From: Bryobacterales bacterium
Lineage (GTDB): Bacteria > Acidobacteriota > Terriglobia > Bryobacterales > Bryobacteraceae
DNA length: 32,540 nt
Assembly (NCBI GenBank): GCA_003166475.1
Contig: PMVV01000200.1
Span: forward strand, 1-32,540
Reading direction: 5' to 3'
The notes below the pieces were generated by a model. It ran no database searches, was not told the DNA's origin, and was given only the letters and a program-made list of their open reading frames with translations. The position numbers were made by a program, and so were the translations under genes. How positions within the stretch are numbered: position 1 is the first letter of the stretch; each line of letters opens with the position of its first letter. Shown here in pieces: positions 8,813 to 16,564 of this stretch.

Positions 8813-8928
8813 TAGAGTGAGGCGACGGCGGGCAATGCGGACTGGCAGCAGGAGGTTCAGCAAGGCTTGTGCAGACTTGCAGGTCGCCGCCTGGCTGCGG
8901 CGGGGCATGGTAGACTTCAGACAGGGAA

Positions 8929-9156
8929 ATGATGAGGCAAGTCAAAATCATTGTCGAGAAGCACGCAGATGGCTACGTCGCCTACCCTCTTGGCCTGAAG
9001 GGGATTGTAGTGGGCGAAGGCAGCAGCTACGAGGAAGCCCTCGCCGATGTCAAATCCGCAATCCGGTTTCACATCGAAACGTTTGGCGCTGAAGTCCTGC
9101 CTGATGATTCACCGCTCCTGGAGGCCTTCGTCGCGGAGGCGACCATTCCAGCCTGA
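8929..9156 (+). CDS. hicB: HicB-family antitoxin
   Basis: A 75-residue protein with the HicB core: [21 protein letters not shown], then [20 protein letters not shown]. This is the partly degenerate RNase H-like fold that binds and neutralises the HicA RNase. A second ATG at 8932 has AGGG at a better distance and may be the true start. There is no clear C-terminal DNA-binding domain, so autoregulation is not evident. Its stop TGA overlaps the hicA ATG by one base, showing translational coupling. The order is antitoxin first. The pair is flanked on both sides by copies of an HNH nuclease gene. Confidence 0.85.
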   Translation: MMRQVKIIVEKHADGYVAYPLGLKGIVVGEGSSYEEALADVKSAIRFHIETFGAEVLPDDSPLLEAFVAEATIPA

Positions 9157-9395
9157 TGGCCAAGTTTCCTAATGATGCCCCAAAGTCCAGAGTAATCGCC
9201 GCGTTCCACGCTCTCGGGTTCGAGGTGGTGCGCGAGGCTGAGCACATTGCCATGCGGCGTCCGAGCCGGACAGGAGGCTCGGATTGTCTCACTATGCCAA
9301 ACCACTCGACCATCAAGTCTTCCACTTTGAGAACCATCCTGACGCAGGCCAGTATTGCCCGGGATGATTTTTTGCGCGCCTACGAGAAATCTTGA
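9156..9395 (+). CDS. hicA: HicA-family mRNA interferase toxin
   Basis: A 79-residue basic protein. It reads [23 protein letters not shown], then [17 protein letters not shown] and a tail [12 protein letters not shown]. These match the HicA double-stranded RNA-binding-like fold, with the conserved His in the PNHSTIK segment and the usual C-terminal helix. Family members cleave mRNA and arrest growth until HicB binds them. Its start overlaps the hicB stop. Both genes look intact while the surrounding nuclease genes are decayed, as expected if loss of the antitoxin is selected against. Confidence 0.85.
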   Translation: MAKFPNDAPKSRVIAAFHALGFEVVREAEHIAMRRPSRTGGSDCLTMPNHSTIKSSTLRTILTQASIARDDFLRAYEKS

Positions 9396-9477
9396 CATTC
9401 CCGTTTACACATGACAGATGTGCCCGGCGACCCGATTGCCGTAAGCGCCGCCACGAGGTCTGCCTCCGAAACGGAGA

Positions 9478-9897
9478 GTGCCGGTTCGCAAGATGCGGTT
9501 CCAGCCGCGGCGGGGTCCGGACAGAAGCTCGGAGTATCTGGCTTGGATTCGGATGCTTCCGTGCCTTGTTTGTTCCCGCGTGAGCGGCGGAGCGACCGTT
9601 ATCGAAGCCGCGCACACGAACGCGCTGGGCTCCAGGGGAGTAGGGCAGAAGACGTCGGACTTCTCCGCCATCCCACTCTGCTCCTGGCACCACCGGGCCG
9701 GTCGGGACTCATACTATCGGTTGGGCAAAAGGTGGTTTGCACAAGCCCACCCAAGCCCACCAGATCCATCTGCTGGAAGTCGTGCAGACTCTCAACCGTC
9801 GCAAAGGCCGGCAGATCCCCTCCCCGATCGTTTCTATCTCCTGAGTCTTCTTATTCCGGAGCGGCAGGCATGCCCGCAACCATGCGAGCCGGTATAG
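9478..9897 (+). pseudogene. HNH nuclease, Ref/DUF968-like, copy 2 (C-terminal frameshift)
   Basis: This copy starts from GTG 9478 with an in-frame N-terminus MPVRKMRFQPRRGPDR and the HNH core EYLAWIRMLPCLVC, EAAHTNA, IPLCSWHHRAGRDSYYRLG. A 10-bp tandem duplication of CAAGCCCACC at 9742-9751 and 9752-9761 then shifts the frame just after FAQAH, so the last third differs from copy 1 and runs on to 9897. The nucleotide match to copy 1 nevertheless continues to about 9843. Copy 1 has an undamaged 3' end and copy 2 an undamaged 5' end. The truncated product keeps most HNH residues but probably lacks the C-terminal helix. Confidence 0.6.
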
Positions 9898-9926
9898 CCA
9901 GCGATTGCAGGACTGCGGTGCCGCGG

Positions 9927-10367
9927 TTATGGGTTGTCTGACGATTTGCCGCTCTCAGCTTCCTTCAGGATCTCGATCATGGCGGCGGGAGTGATAATTC
10001 GGGTGGATTGGTACTGCTTCAGGCAGAGGAGTTCCTTGTCGCCGGTCACCAGGAAGTCGGCTTGGCCGGCTTCAGCCAGCGCGAGCAGAAAACTGTCCTT
10101 GGGGTTCGGCGCGACGGGGCCGGAGGGCAGGTCCCGGCAAAATAAAGAAAAGTCCCGAAGTCCCGCGGCAAGCAGTTCGGCCGCGCTGGCCCGAAGCCTC
10201 GCCCGGAAGAACGGTCGACCGGCGACATCCCGGAGTTCCGCTATGAGCGCGTCACAGGCGGCGAGCGTGATCGTCTTGCGCTCCCAAACGTCAAGAAGCT
10301 TGGCTGGGGCGCCTAGAGGAGACAGAAGCGCGGAGAGCAGGATGTTGGTATCGAGGATGAGGCGCAT
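9927..10367 (-). CDS. PIN-domain protein, putative VapC-like RNase toxin
   Basis: The 146-residue frame begins MRLILDTNILLSALL, the classic first strand of a PIN domain with its metal-binding Asp at residue 6. NPKDSFLLALAEAGQADFLVTGDKELL supplies the second acidic cluster. This matches the putative-toxin PIN family (COG1569-like), which are Mg-dependent RNases. The open frame continues upstream to 10466, but those residues are TPR sequence, so I start the gene at the Met of MRLILDTN. No antitoxin gene is visible next to it; the TPR remnant occupies the place where one would be expected. It may be an orphan. Confidence 0.75.
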   Translation of the reverse strand: MRLILDTNILLSALLSPLGAPAKLLDVWERKTITLAACDALIAELRDVAGRPFFRARLRASAAELLAAGLRDFSLFCRDLPSGPVAPNPKDSFLLALAEAGQADFLVTGDKELLCLKQYQSTRIITPAAMIEILKEAESGKSSDNP

Positions 10368-10584
10368 CAGGTACAGCTTTTCCGCGTCGTCGTAGCGGCC
10401 TTCGATACTGTAGATCTGCGCCAGATTGTTGAGCATGCCTGCAACTTCGGGATGCTCCGCTCCCACGGTCTTTTCTTCGGTAGCCAGCGCACGCGAGTAC
10501 AGATCCTCGGCATCGCGATACGCGTGTCTGTCGGCCTGGTTGAGCGCGGTCGCGGCTCGGTAATAGTCGCGTTGATTTCGCGAG
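10368..10584 (-). pseudogene. Truncated TPR (kinesin-light-chain-like) fragment fused in frame to the PIN gene
   Basis: Minus-strand translation gives AYRDAEDLYSRALATEEK, then GAEHPEVAGMLNNLAQIY and GRYDDAEKLYL. These are two kinesin-light-chain-type TPR units of the form HPxVAxxLNNLAxxY...DAExLY. The fragment runs without a stop straight into MRLILDTN of the PIN gene, and upstream it ends at the dispersed repeat at 10585. No body of a TPR gene remains. This looks like a deletion junction. Confidence 0.6.
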
Positions 10585-10653
10585 GTTTACTGAGCCGCGA
10601 CCGTCAGGGAGCGGTTTCTGTCAATCAGAATCCCCAGAACGGCTAAGCACCCC
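10585..10653 (+). repeat. Dispersed repeat with the GAGCCGCGACCGTC core, copy 1
   Basis: The core GAGCCGCGACCGTCAGGGAG, followed by GCGGTTT and later by ACGGCTAAGCACC, matches the copy at 22750-22803. The copy here has a short insertion between the two conserved blocks. Elements of this kind are, from memory, frequent in Solibacter-like genomes. It marks the edge of the TPR remnant. Confidence 0.75.
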
Positions 10654-10798
10654 GGTTACCATGGTGCTGTGCATCGCGGACGACTGCCTGCGGAGCAATA
10701 GGGCAGCGAGATGAAGGTCGCTTCGCGGCGCTCTGCATCGGCAACCGGCGCCACCGGAGTTTCGAATGCGCCTGGCTTGCAATCTTAAGGAGGCTGGC

Positions 10799-13060
10799 AT
10801 GCGATTGGCATTGGGGCTCTTCGCAAGTTGCGCACTGAGCTTCGGACAAGCCGCGCCCGTGACCATTGACACACCGGCGTTCCGTTTCGAGGCGTCGCCC
10901 GCGGACGGATCCTACCGGCTCACCGATAAGGACGCGGGCGTGATATGGTCTTCCGCCGCGGGACGCTTCGGACAGATATCGGTCATGGAGAGCGGCAAGC
11001 CCGTGCGCTATCCGCTGGCCGCATTCGAGGCCGGCGGCGAGCGCCATGCCCGCACGCTCACGTTCCATCCGGTCCCCAACCGGAGCGACGCCTGGGTGCG
11101 CGTCTCGATGAATGCTGCGCCTGACCATCGCAGCCTCGATTTGGCTTACGAGGCGGCGCCGGGCTTCCGGATCGAGGACATTCACCTGCTCGACGAGGCG
11201 TTCTCCATCGGCGCGGCGGATAAGGGATATGTGGTGGTGCCGGTCCGCGAGGGACTGCTGATCCCCGCCGATACCGGTATGGTCTTCACCCATCGCTTCG
11301 CGACCAGCGACTATGAAGGCTGCCACATGAACATGTTCGGGTTGGTGAAGAGCGGGGCGGCGATGCTCGTTACGTGGACCGATCCGTATGTCGCCATCGA
11401 CATCGAGAGCGCCCTGGACACACCCGGCGCCCACGGCCAGACGCTTACGGCATCGGCCGTCCTCAGGCGGTCGGCAAGGTCAGTGCGGCTTCAGTTGCTG
11501 GGCAAGGGAGATTATGTCTCGATCGCCGCGGCCTATCGCGAGGTGGCGCGCGCCAACGGACTGCTGGTCGCGTGGGACCGCAGGATCGCCGAAAACCCAG
11601 AGCGCGCCAAGTATCTCGGCGCGTCCAACGTTAAGCTCTGGCAGGCGCTCGAGCGCCGCATGAACGAAGACAGCACCCAGGAGGTGTCCGTCCGGGTCAA
11701 CTGGACCTTCGACGAGGCCGCGCAGATAGCCGAGCACCTGAAAAACGACCTCAAAATGGAGAAGGTGCTGTTTGGGTTGGGCGGCTGGACCAGGCGCGGC
11801 TACGACAACCAGCACCCCGATATCCTGCCTGCCGCTCCCGAACTTGGCGGCGATGGCGCGTTCGCCGATTGCGCCCGCCGCGTGATGAATTTGGGCTACC
11901 TCTTTAGCCCCCACGACAACTATCAGGACATGTACCGCGACTCTCCCTCGTGGAGCGAAGACTGCATTACGAAGTCCGCCGATGGCAGCCTGCTAAAGGG
12001 CGGCCGGTGGGACGGCGGGCGCGCCTATATCACCTGCTCCGAAGAAGCGATCGACCTCGCGCGCCGCCCCCGGAATCTGCCGGCGGTGAAGACGCTCACG
12101 GGAGCCAACTCGTATTTCATCGATACGACCTACGCTGCCGGCCTGCTCGAGTGCTTCGACCCGAAGCATCCCCTGACGAAAACCGGCGATATGCAGTGGA
12201 AACAAGCCCTTTCCGATTACGCCCGCCAGATGTTCGGCAGTTTCGGCAGTGAGGACGGACGCGAGTGGGCCATCCCTCACGCCGATTTCTTTGAGGGCAT
12301 CACCGGCGTGTCGGGCGCCAGTTTCGCCGCCAAAACACTGTTGAGCGATACCGGGGGCGTCGCCATTCCGTTGTTCGAACTGGTCTACCACGACGCCATC
12401 GCAGCCTACGGCAAGTACGGTTACGACGCGGCGCGCGCGACGGAATATGTGCTCCAGCATATGATTCTGGGCCGGCCTCTGAACTACCACAACGTACCCA
12501 ATCACGCGTACTGGAACGGCGCTCCGGCCCCGGAACCCGCCGCTCCGCCGGCCAACGGCAAAGACCCCGCGCTATTCGTGCGCGCCGAATACGGGTGGGC
12601 GCAGGGAATGCACCCGGCCGACCGCTTCATGAAGAACACGCATGAGCTTCTCTCGCCCCTGAATGAGATCACAGGCAAGATGCGCATGACGCGCCACGAG
12701 TTTCTCACCGCCGGCCGCAAAGCGCAACGCAGCGTGTTTAGCGACGGCACGCGGACCGTGGAGGTGGTCGTTAACATGGGGGATGCGCCGTTGCCGTGGA
12801 AGTCGAAGCTGGGCGGTGCAATTGAGCTGCCGGTCTACGGCTTTCTCGTCGAGAGCCCCGATTTCGTGGCGTTCCGCGCCCAGACCTGGAGTGGCCGGCA
12901 TTACAGCGCCGCGCCGATCTTTACCCTGCGCAGCCTCGACGGCAAACCGCTGGCGGAGTCCCGCCGGATCAAGGTCTTCCATGCCTCGGGCGACGCCGAG
13001 TTGCAATTCCGCGGCAGCCCGCGCGCGGTAGTGAAGGAAGCGGTGCTGGAGTTGCCCTGA
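10799..13060 (+). CDS. Secreted glycoside-hydrolase-like protein (possibly DUF5696/GH101-related)
   Basis: The start is the ATG at 10799, preceded by AAGGAGG at ideal spacing; an in-frame ATG at 10766 lacks one. The 753-residue product opens with a signal peptide, MRLALGLFASCALSFGQAA. A beta-rich N-terminal domain (about 30-250) is followed by a probable TIM barrel with SVRVNWTFDEAAQIAEHL, FGLGGWTRRGYDNQHPDI, FSPHDNYQDMYRDSPSW and YFIDTTYAAGL. It ends in a beta-sandwich-like region. The order and the HPD, HDNY and DTTYA motifs recall DUF5696/GH101-like proteins, but I assign this from memory and without certainty. The predicted site is the periplasm or cell exterior, acting on a polysaccharide or glycoprotein. 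It is monocistronic, and the next gene converges. Confidence 0.7.
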   Translation: MRLALGLFASCALSFGQAAPVTIDTPAFRFEASPADGSYRLTDKDAGVIWSSAAGRFGQISVMESGKPVRYPLAAFEAGGERHARTLTFHPVPNRSDAWVRVSMNAAPDHRSLDLAYEAAPGFRIEDIHLLDEAFSIGAADKGYVVVPVREGLLIPADTGMVFTHRFATSDYEGCHMNMFGLVKSGAAMLVTWTDPYVAIDIESALDTPGAHGQTLTASAVLRRSARSVRLQLLGKGDYVSIAAAYREVARANGLLVAWDRRIAENPERAKYLGASNVKLWQALERRMNEDSTQEVSVRVNWTFDEAAQIAEHLKNDLKMEKVLFGLGGWTRRGYDNQHPDILPAAPELGGDGAFADCARRVMNLGYLFSPHDNYQDMYRDSPSWSEDCITKSADGSLLKGGRWDGGRAYITCSEEAIDLARRPRNLPAVKTLTGANSYFIDTTYAAGLLECFDPKHPLTKTGDMQWKQALSDYARQMFGSFGSEDGREWAIPHADFFEGITGVSGASFAAKTLLSDTGGVAIPLFELVYHDAIAAYGKYGYDAARATEYVLQHMILGRPLNYHNVPNHAYWNGAPAPEPAAPPANGKDPALFVRAEYGWAQGMHPADRFMKNTHELLSPLNEITGKMRMTRHEFLTAGRKAQRSVFSDGTRTVEVVVNMGDAPLPWKSKLGGAIELPVYGFLVESPDFVAFRAQTWSGRHYSAAPIFTLRSLDGKPLAESRRIKVFHASGDAELQFRGSPRAVVKEAVLELP

Positions 13061-13244
13061 GCCTCGGATCGAGCGCGGGGCCAGTGAGAACGCGGAGCAA
13101 ACCCGGCGTGCGGCAAAATGCTCGTCTCGGCGCCGCCTTCACGTCCGGCAAGCTCGCCGCCAGAGATCGCGAATCCACCCGTCCGAGCCCGCGGCCCGCT
13201 TGGCCCCCTCACCAGGTGCGCTGGGTCGCGGCATAGGAAGACCC

Positions 13245-14330
13245 TCACACCGTTCCAAGCCACCGTGATGCCGCAAAGATCAGAGCCAGCGTGACGCCGG
13301 CAATGGCGAACTCTCCGATAGCGCCGGCTGCCAGCGGGCGCAGACCCTGTTTGCGCAGTTCCCGGATGTTCGTCTGCAGGCCCACGCCCGCAAAGGTGAG
13401 CAGAAAAGCCCAGCGCGACAGATTGGCCAGATCGGCAATCTGCGGCTTGGTGAATGCGCCGGCGGTCGCCAACAAGGAAATCAGCAGGAATCCCAGCACG
13501 AACTTCGGGAACTTCTGCCACAGGAACGCGGCCTTGTTTTCCACGCCCTGACGGTGGCTCTTGCGCGCCCAGTGAATGGCGTACCCCAGCACCACAAAAC
13601 CGATGGTCGCGTTGCGCGCGGTCTTGGCCAGCACGGCGAATTTCGCGGCCGCATCGGAGTAGAGTGCGCCTGCCGCCGTCGCTTCAGCCGTGTTGTCCAC
13701 GGCAAGGCCTGCCCACAAACCGAAGGCGTGATCGGAAAGCCCCAGCGCATGGCCAATGGCCGGGAACGCGAAGAGACTCAACGCGCCCATCGCGAGTATG
13801 GCTGCAATGGCGTAGGACGCTTCCTCGTCATCCGCCTCGATTGCGCCCTTGGCCGCTATGATCGCGGAAACGCCGCAAATGGAAGATCCGACGGCCAGCA
13901 GCGAGGTGAGTTTCGGCGACAACCGCAGCCATCTGCCCAGCGCCGTCATCAGCGCAATCGACAGGGCCAGTTCCACCGCCACGAAGGCCAGGCTGACGCC
14001 TCCCAACTTCAGCACGTCGCCAAGCAGAAAGCGGACGCCAAGCAGCACGATTCCGGTCTTCAGCCAAAACTCGTAAGTCGCGACGCCCGCCCGGAAAACA
14101 GCGGGAATGCCGATGGTGTTGGAAACGATCAGCCCGAACACGATGGCCCACAGGACGTACTCGATGTTCGGTAAAGCAAGGTGATGCGCTTTACCGTAGC
14201 GGGCGATCGATTGTTCGGTCAGCTTCCCCAGGACGCCCAGCAAAGCAAGCAGGGCGATACCGGGAAGCAGTCCCAGCAGCCGGGGTACCGCCGGCCTGGA
14301 GACGCGTGGCGCAACTATCGCAGGGCTCAT
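13245..14330 (-). CDS. yeiH: YeiH/UPF0324-family putative sulfate exporter
   Basis: A 361-residue, strongly hydrophobic protein with about ten membrane segments. The family signature GSSICGVSAIIAAKGAI lies at about 148-164, and GLAVDNTAEATAAGALY and FVVLGYAIHW follow at the expected positions. YeiH-type proteins are annotated as putative sulfate or sulfonate exporters, though direct transport evidence is thin. It is preceded 25 bp upstream by a very short membrane protein on the same strand and probably shares its transcript. The 184 bp between its end and the convergent hydrolase hold nothing I recognise. Confidence 0.85.
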   Translation of the reverse strand: MSPAIVAPRVSRPAVPRLLGLLPGIALLALLGVLGKLTEQSIARYGKAHHLALPNIEYVLWAIVFGLIVSNTIGIPAVFRAGVATYEFWLKTGIVLLGVRFLLGDVLKLGGVSLAFVAVELALSIALMTALGRWLRLSPKLTSLLAVGSSICGVSAIIAAKGAIEADDEEASYAIAAILAMGALSLFAFPAIGHALGLSDHAFGLWAGLAVDNTAEATAAGALYSDAAAKFAVLAKTARNATIGFVVLGYAIHWARKSHRQGVENKAAFLWQKFPKFVLGFLLISLLATAGAFTKPQIADLANLSRWAFLLTFAGVGLQTNIRELRKQGLRPLAAGAIGEFAIAGVTLALIFAASRWLGTV

Positions 14331-14355
14331 GGTTCTCTCCTGTGCGCCTGCTCTG

Positions 14356-14460
14356 TTACCACGGGATGTGCGGCAGGATGTGCAAACGGATGAGAGCCGC
14401 GGCGCCGAGGGCCGCGATCACGGACCACCAGTCGAGTGTCAGCTTGCGTTGGTTTGCCAT
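14356..14460 (-). CDS. 34-residue membrane protein upstream of the YeiH-type exporter
   Basis: MANQRKLTLDWWSVIAALGA begins a 34-residue peptide with one membrane helix and an aromatic DWW just before it; it ends LPHIPW. Larger YeiH-type exporters in other bacteria carry, from memory, an N-terminal DWWAV segment of the same kind. This may therefore be that element encoded separately, or an accessory subunit. A longer open frame to 14586 would overlap the SPFH gene and looks unnatural. No good ribosome binding site precedes ATG 14460; a GTG at 14472 is an alternative start. Existence is moderately likely, function unknown. Confidence 0.5.
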   Translation of the reverse strand: MANQRKLTLDWWSVIAALGAAALIRLHILPHIPW

Positions 14461-14557
14461 AAGGAGGTTCACTATCTTACCGCTTTGCACGTGAGCCAAG
14501 AGGGCGACGACCCACGCGAGGGCGAGCGACGCAACCGCGCTTCCCGGCCGCGGCCCA

Positions 14558-15529
14558 TCATTGCTGGGGTTTGCCGCACTCCGCACAGAACTTGGCCGTC
14601 TTCGGAATGGCGTGTCCGCATTCCACGCAGAACTTCGTCTCGCCCGCGCCCGGAGCGCCCCCCGGTTGCGCCACCGGCTTCATAGCGTTCATCATGGTCT
14701 GCGCCATGCTGATGCCGGCCCCCAGCCCCACGCCCACACCGGCCGCGCCGCCTTCGTTGGCCGCCGCAATGGGGATGGCTTGCGCCGCCTCGAATTGCGC
14801 GAAACGTCCGAGGTCGCCCACCATGTTCATGCCGATGCGCTGGTCCAGCACCTTCTGCAGTTCGTCCGGCAGCGAAAGATTTTCGACGATCAACTGGTTC
14901 AGCTCCAGCCCCAGCGCCTTGAACGCCGGGCCCGCATGCTCGGCGATCTTCTGCGCCAGCGTCGCCTGGTGGGCCGCCATATCCAGGAACGGTACGTCGC
15001 TATTGGCGAACGTATCGGTCATGCGCGCGATAATCGTTTCGCGCAGTTGCCCCTCCAGATCCGCCACTCGGTAGATGTCCCGCGTGCCGCTGACGCTGGT
15101 GTAGAAAACCCGCGGGTCCGCAACGCGGTAAGTGTAAATGCCGTATCCGCGCAACCGCACCGCGCCATACTCCTTGTCGCGAATGGTGATGGGCGTCGCC
15201 GTGCCCCAGCGCTGGTCGATCTGCAGCCGCGTCGAGAAGAAATACACATCCGATTTGAAGGGCGATTCGAAGGCCTTGTCCCAGTTCATCAGGTCCGTGA
15301 GCAACGGCAAATTGCGCGTGTTCAGGGTATACAGGCCCGGCCCGAACACATCGGCGATACGGCCCTCGTTGACGAAGGCGGCCATCTGCGACTCCCGTAC
15401 CGTGAGTTGCCCGCCCGTCTCAATCTCCATATCCTGCATCGGATACCGATAGGCCAGCACGCCATCTTCATCCTCGTTCCACTGGATGACGGCGATAAAC
15501 TGTTTGCCGATAAAACTACGCAGGCTCAT
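14558..15529 (-). CDS. SPFH/band-7 protein with C-terminal zinc ribbon (YdjI-like)
   Basis: The start is the ATG at 15529 with AGAGG five bases upstream; a GTG at 15535 is also in frame. The 323-residue product has an SPFH-type domain over about residues 25-240. Recognisable pieces are SLRSFIGKQFIAVIQW, VNEGRIADVFGPGLYTL and LELNQLIVENLSLPDE. A Gly/Ala-rich linker follows, then a C-terminal double-CxxC zinc ribbon (FCVECGHAIPKTAKFCAECG). This is the architecture of Bacillus subtilis YdjI, a membrane-stress protein encoded with the PspA-like YdjF. Only 40 bp separate it from the divergent SpeD-DUF4178-DUF350 operon, so co-regulation and a common role at the membrane are likely. No PspA gene is present in the window. 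Confidence 0.85.
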   Translation of the reverse strand: MSLRSFIGKQFIAVIQWNEDEDGVLAYRYPMQDMEIETGGQLTVRESQMAAFVNEGRIADVFGPGLYTLNTRNLPLLTDLMNWDKAFESPFKSDVYFFSTRLQIDQRWGTATPITIRDKEYGAVRLRGYGIYTYRVADPRVFYTSVSGTRDIYRVADLEGQLRETIIARMTDTFANSDVPFLDMAAHQATLAQKIAEHAGPAFKALGLELNQLIVENLSLPDELQKVLDQRIGMNMVGDLGRFAQFEAAQAIPIAAANEGGAAGVGVGLGAGISMAQTMMNAMKPVAQPGGAPGAGETKFCVECGHAIPKTAKFCAECGKPQQ

Positions 15530-15569
15530 GCGCACCTCTGTATACTAGATTGTACCCGTTTGCACTCTT
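15530..15569. promoter_or_regulatory. Shared divergent promoter region, SPFH gene / SpeD operon
   Basis: These 40 bp separate two opposed start codons. GTATAC at 15540-15545 is palindromic and offers a -10-like TATACT (15541-15546) for the plus strand and an overlapping one for the minus strand. No good -35 is visible. The plus-strand gene lacks a Shine-Dalgarno sequence, so its leader is probably very short. Overlapping promoters would make the two transcripts interdependent. Confidence 0.4.
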
Positions 15570-15932
15570 ATGGCTGGCGTGGAATGGATCGTCGAAGCGC
15601 ACGGCTGCCCGTCCGGCGGGCTACGCGACCTGGCCGTATTGCGCGCCCTCTTCCTGGCGCTCATCCGCGACCTGGGCCTCCATACAGTGGGCGAGATCCT
15701 GTGGCACCAATTCCCGGCTCCAGGCGGCATAACCGGGCTGGCGCTGCTATCGGAATCGCACCTGACGTGCCACACTTTCCCCGAGCATGGCTCGATCTGC
15801 CTGAACCTGTTTAGCTGCCGCCCGCGTCCCCGGTGGGATTTCGAGACCCGCTTGCGGGACTATCTGGGAGCTGAACACGTCAGCGTCCGCGATGTGACGC
15901 GAGACTACATCCCGGTGGGGACCGCCGTATGA
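15570..15932 (+). CDS. speD: SpeD-like pyruvoyl-dependent decarboxylase (AdoMet decarboxylase family)
   Basis: A 120-residue protein of the size of bacterial class 1b S-adenosylmethionine decarboxylase proenzymes. ESHLTCHTFPEHGSICLN spans 62-79, followed by LFSC at 80-83. The self-processing Glu62-Ser63 bond, His68 and the catalytic Cys83 fall at the same numbers as in the Thermotoga enzyme. Cleavage at Ser63 would create the pyruvoyl cofactor. The expected product is decarboxylated AdoMet, the aminopropyl donor for the SpeE-like enzyme six genes on. Some SpeD homologues instead decarboxylate ornithine or arginine, and the usual Asp before FTC is Asn79 here, so substrate is not certain. It is the first gene of the operon, and its stop overlaps the next start as ATGA. 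Confidence 0.8.
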   Translation: MAGVEWIVEAHGCPSGGLRDLAVLRALFLALIRDLGLHTVGEILWHQFPAPGGITGLALLSESHLTCHTFPEHGSICLNLFSCRPRPRWDFETRLRDYLGAEHVSVRDVTRDYIPVGTAV

Positions 15933-16564
15933 CCCAGCCTGCCGCGCTTTGCCCAAGCTGTGGCGCACCGATTCTGTTCCACTGGTCGAGCAGCGTCCAG
16001 ACCACCTGCCCGCATTGCAAATCCATCCTCATTCGCACGGACGTGAACCTGGAAAAGGTGGGCGTCGTCTCGGATCTGCCGCCCGACAGCTCGCCGGTCC
16101 AACTCGGCACTTCCGGCGTCTACGAAAACCGCGCCTTCACCGTCGCCGGACGCATCATATACGACTATGACGAAGGCTCCTGGAACGAGTGGCACATCGT
16201 CCTGAATCAGGGCGGCAGTGCCTGGCTGTCGGATGCGCAAAGCCAATACGCGGTGACTTTCGCCTTGCAGGCCGGACCGCTGCCGGCGCTCGCCGCCGTG
16301 CACCTCGGCGATCGGTTCACCTGGAACCAGACCGCATTCGCGGTGACCGCCATCACCGATGCGCGCTATCGCGGCGTCGAAGGCGAGCTGCCCTTTCAGT
16401 ATTGGGATAAACAGGGAGCCACTTTCGTCGACTTGCGCTCCACCGCCGGCGACTTCGCGACGCTCGATTACAGCGACGCCGAACCGCTGCTTTACCTCGG
16501 GAAAATGGTGGATTTCGAGGCGCTGCGGCTGAAGAATCTGCGCGCCTTCGAGGGGTGGTCATGA
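15929..16564 (+). CDS. Zinc-ribbon DUF4178 protein (soluble)
   Basis: A 211-residue protein. Cys8, Cys11, Cys27 and Cys30 form a zinc ribbon (CPSCGAP...TTCPHCKS). A DUF4178 unit follows with SGVYENRAFTVAGRIIYDYD, then WNEWHIVLNQGGSAWLSDAQ. A second beta-rich part ends in DFEALRLKNLRAFEGW. It has no membrane segment and is presumably cytosolic. DUF4178 has no known biochemistry; it is repeatedly found beside DUF350 and polyamine-type genes. The start overlaps the speD stop by 4 bp (ATGA) with GGTGGGG upstream, so the two are translationally coupled. The next gene encodes a longer relative with the same ribbon, which suggests paired subunits. Confidence 0.85.
   Translation: MTQPAALCPSCGAPILFHWSSSVQTTCPHCKSILIRTDVNLEKVGVVSDLPPDSSPVQLGTSGVYENRAFTVAGRIIYDYDEGSWNEWHIVLNQGGSAWLSDAQSQYAVTFALQAGPLPALAAVHLGDRFTWNQTAFAVTAITDARYRGVEGELPFQYWDKQGATFVDLRSTAGDFATLDYSDAEPLLYLGKMVDFEALRLKNLRAFEGWS

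Noticed and set aside
9927-10466. A single 179-residue TPR-PIN protein
   Set aside because: The N-terminal 33 residues are a truncated TPR unit and the PIN domain has its own Met at a canonical position, so the longer frame is treated as a junction and not as the gene.
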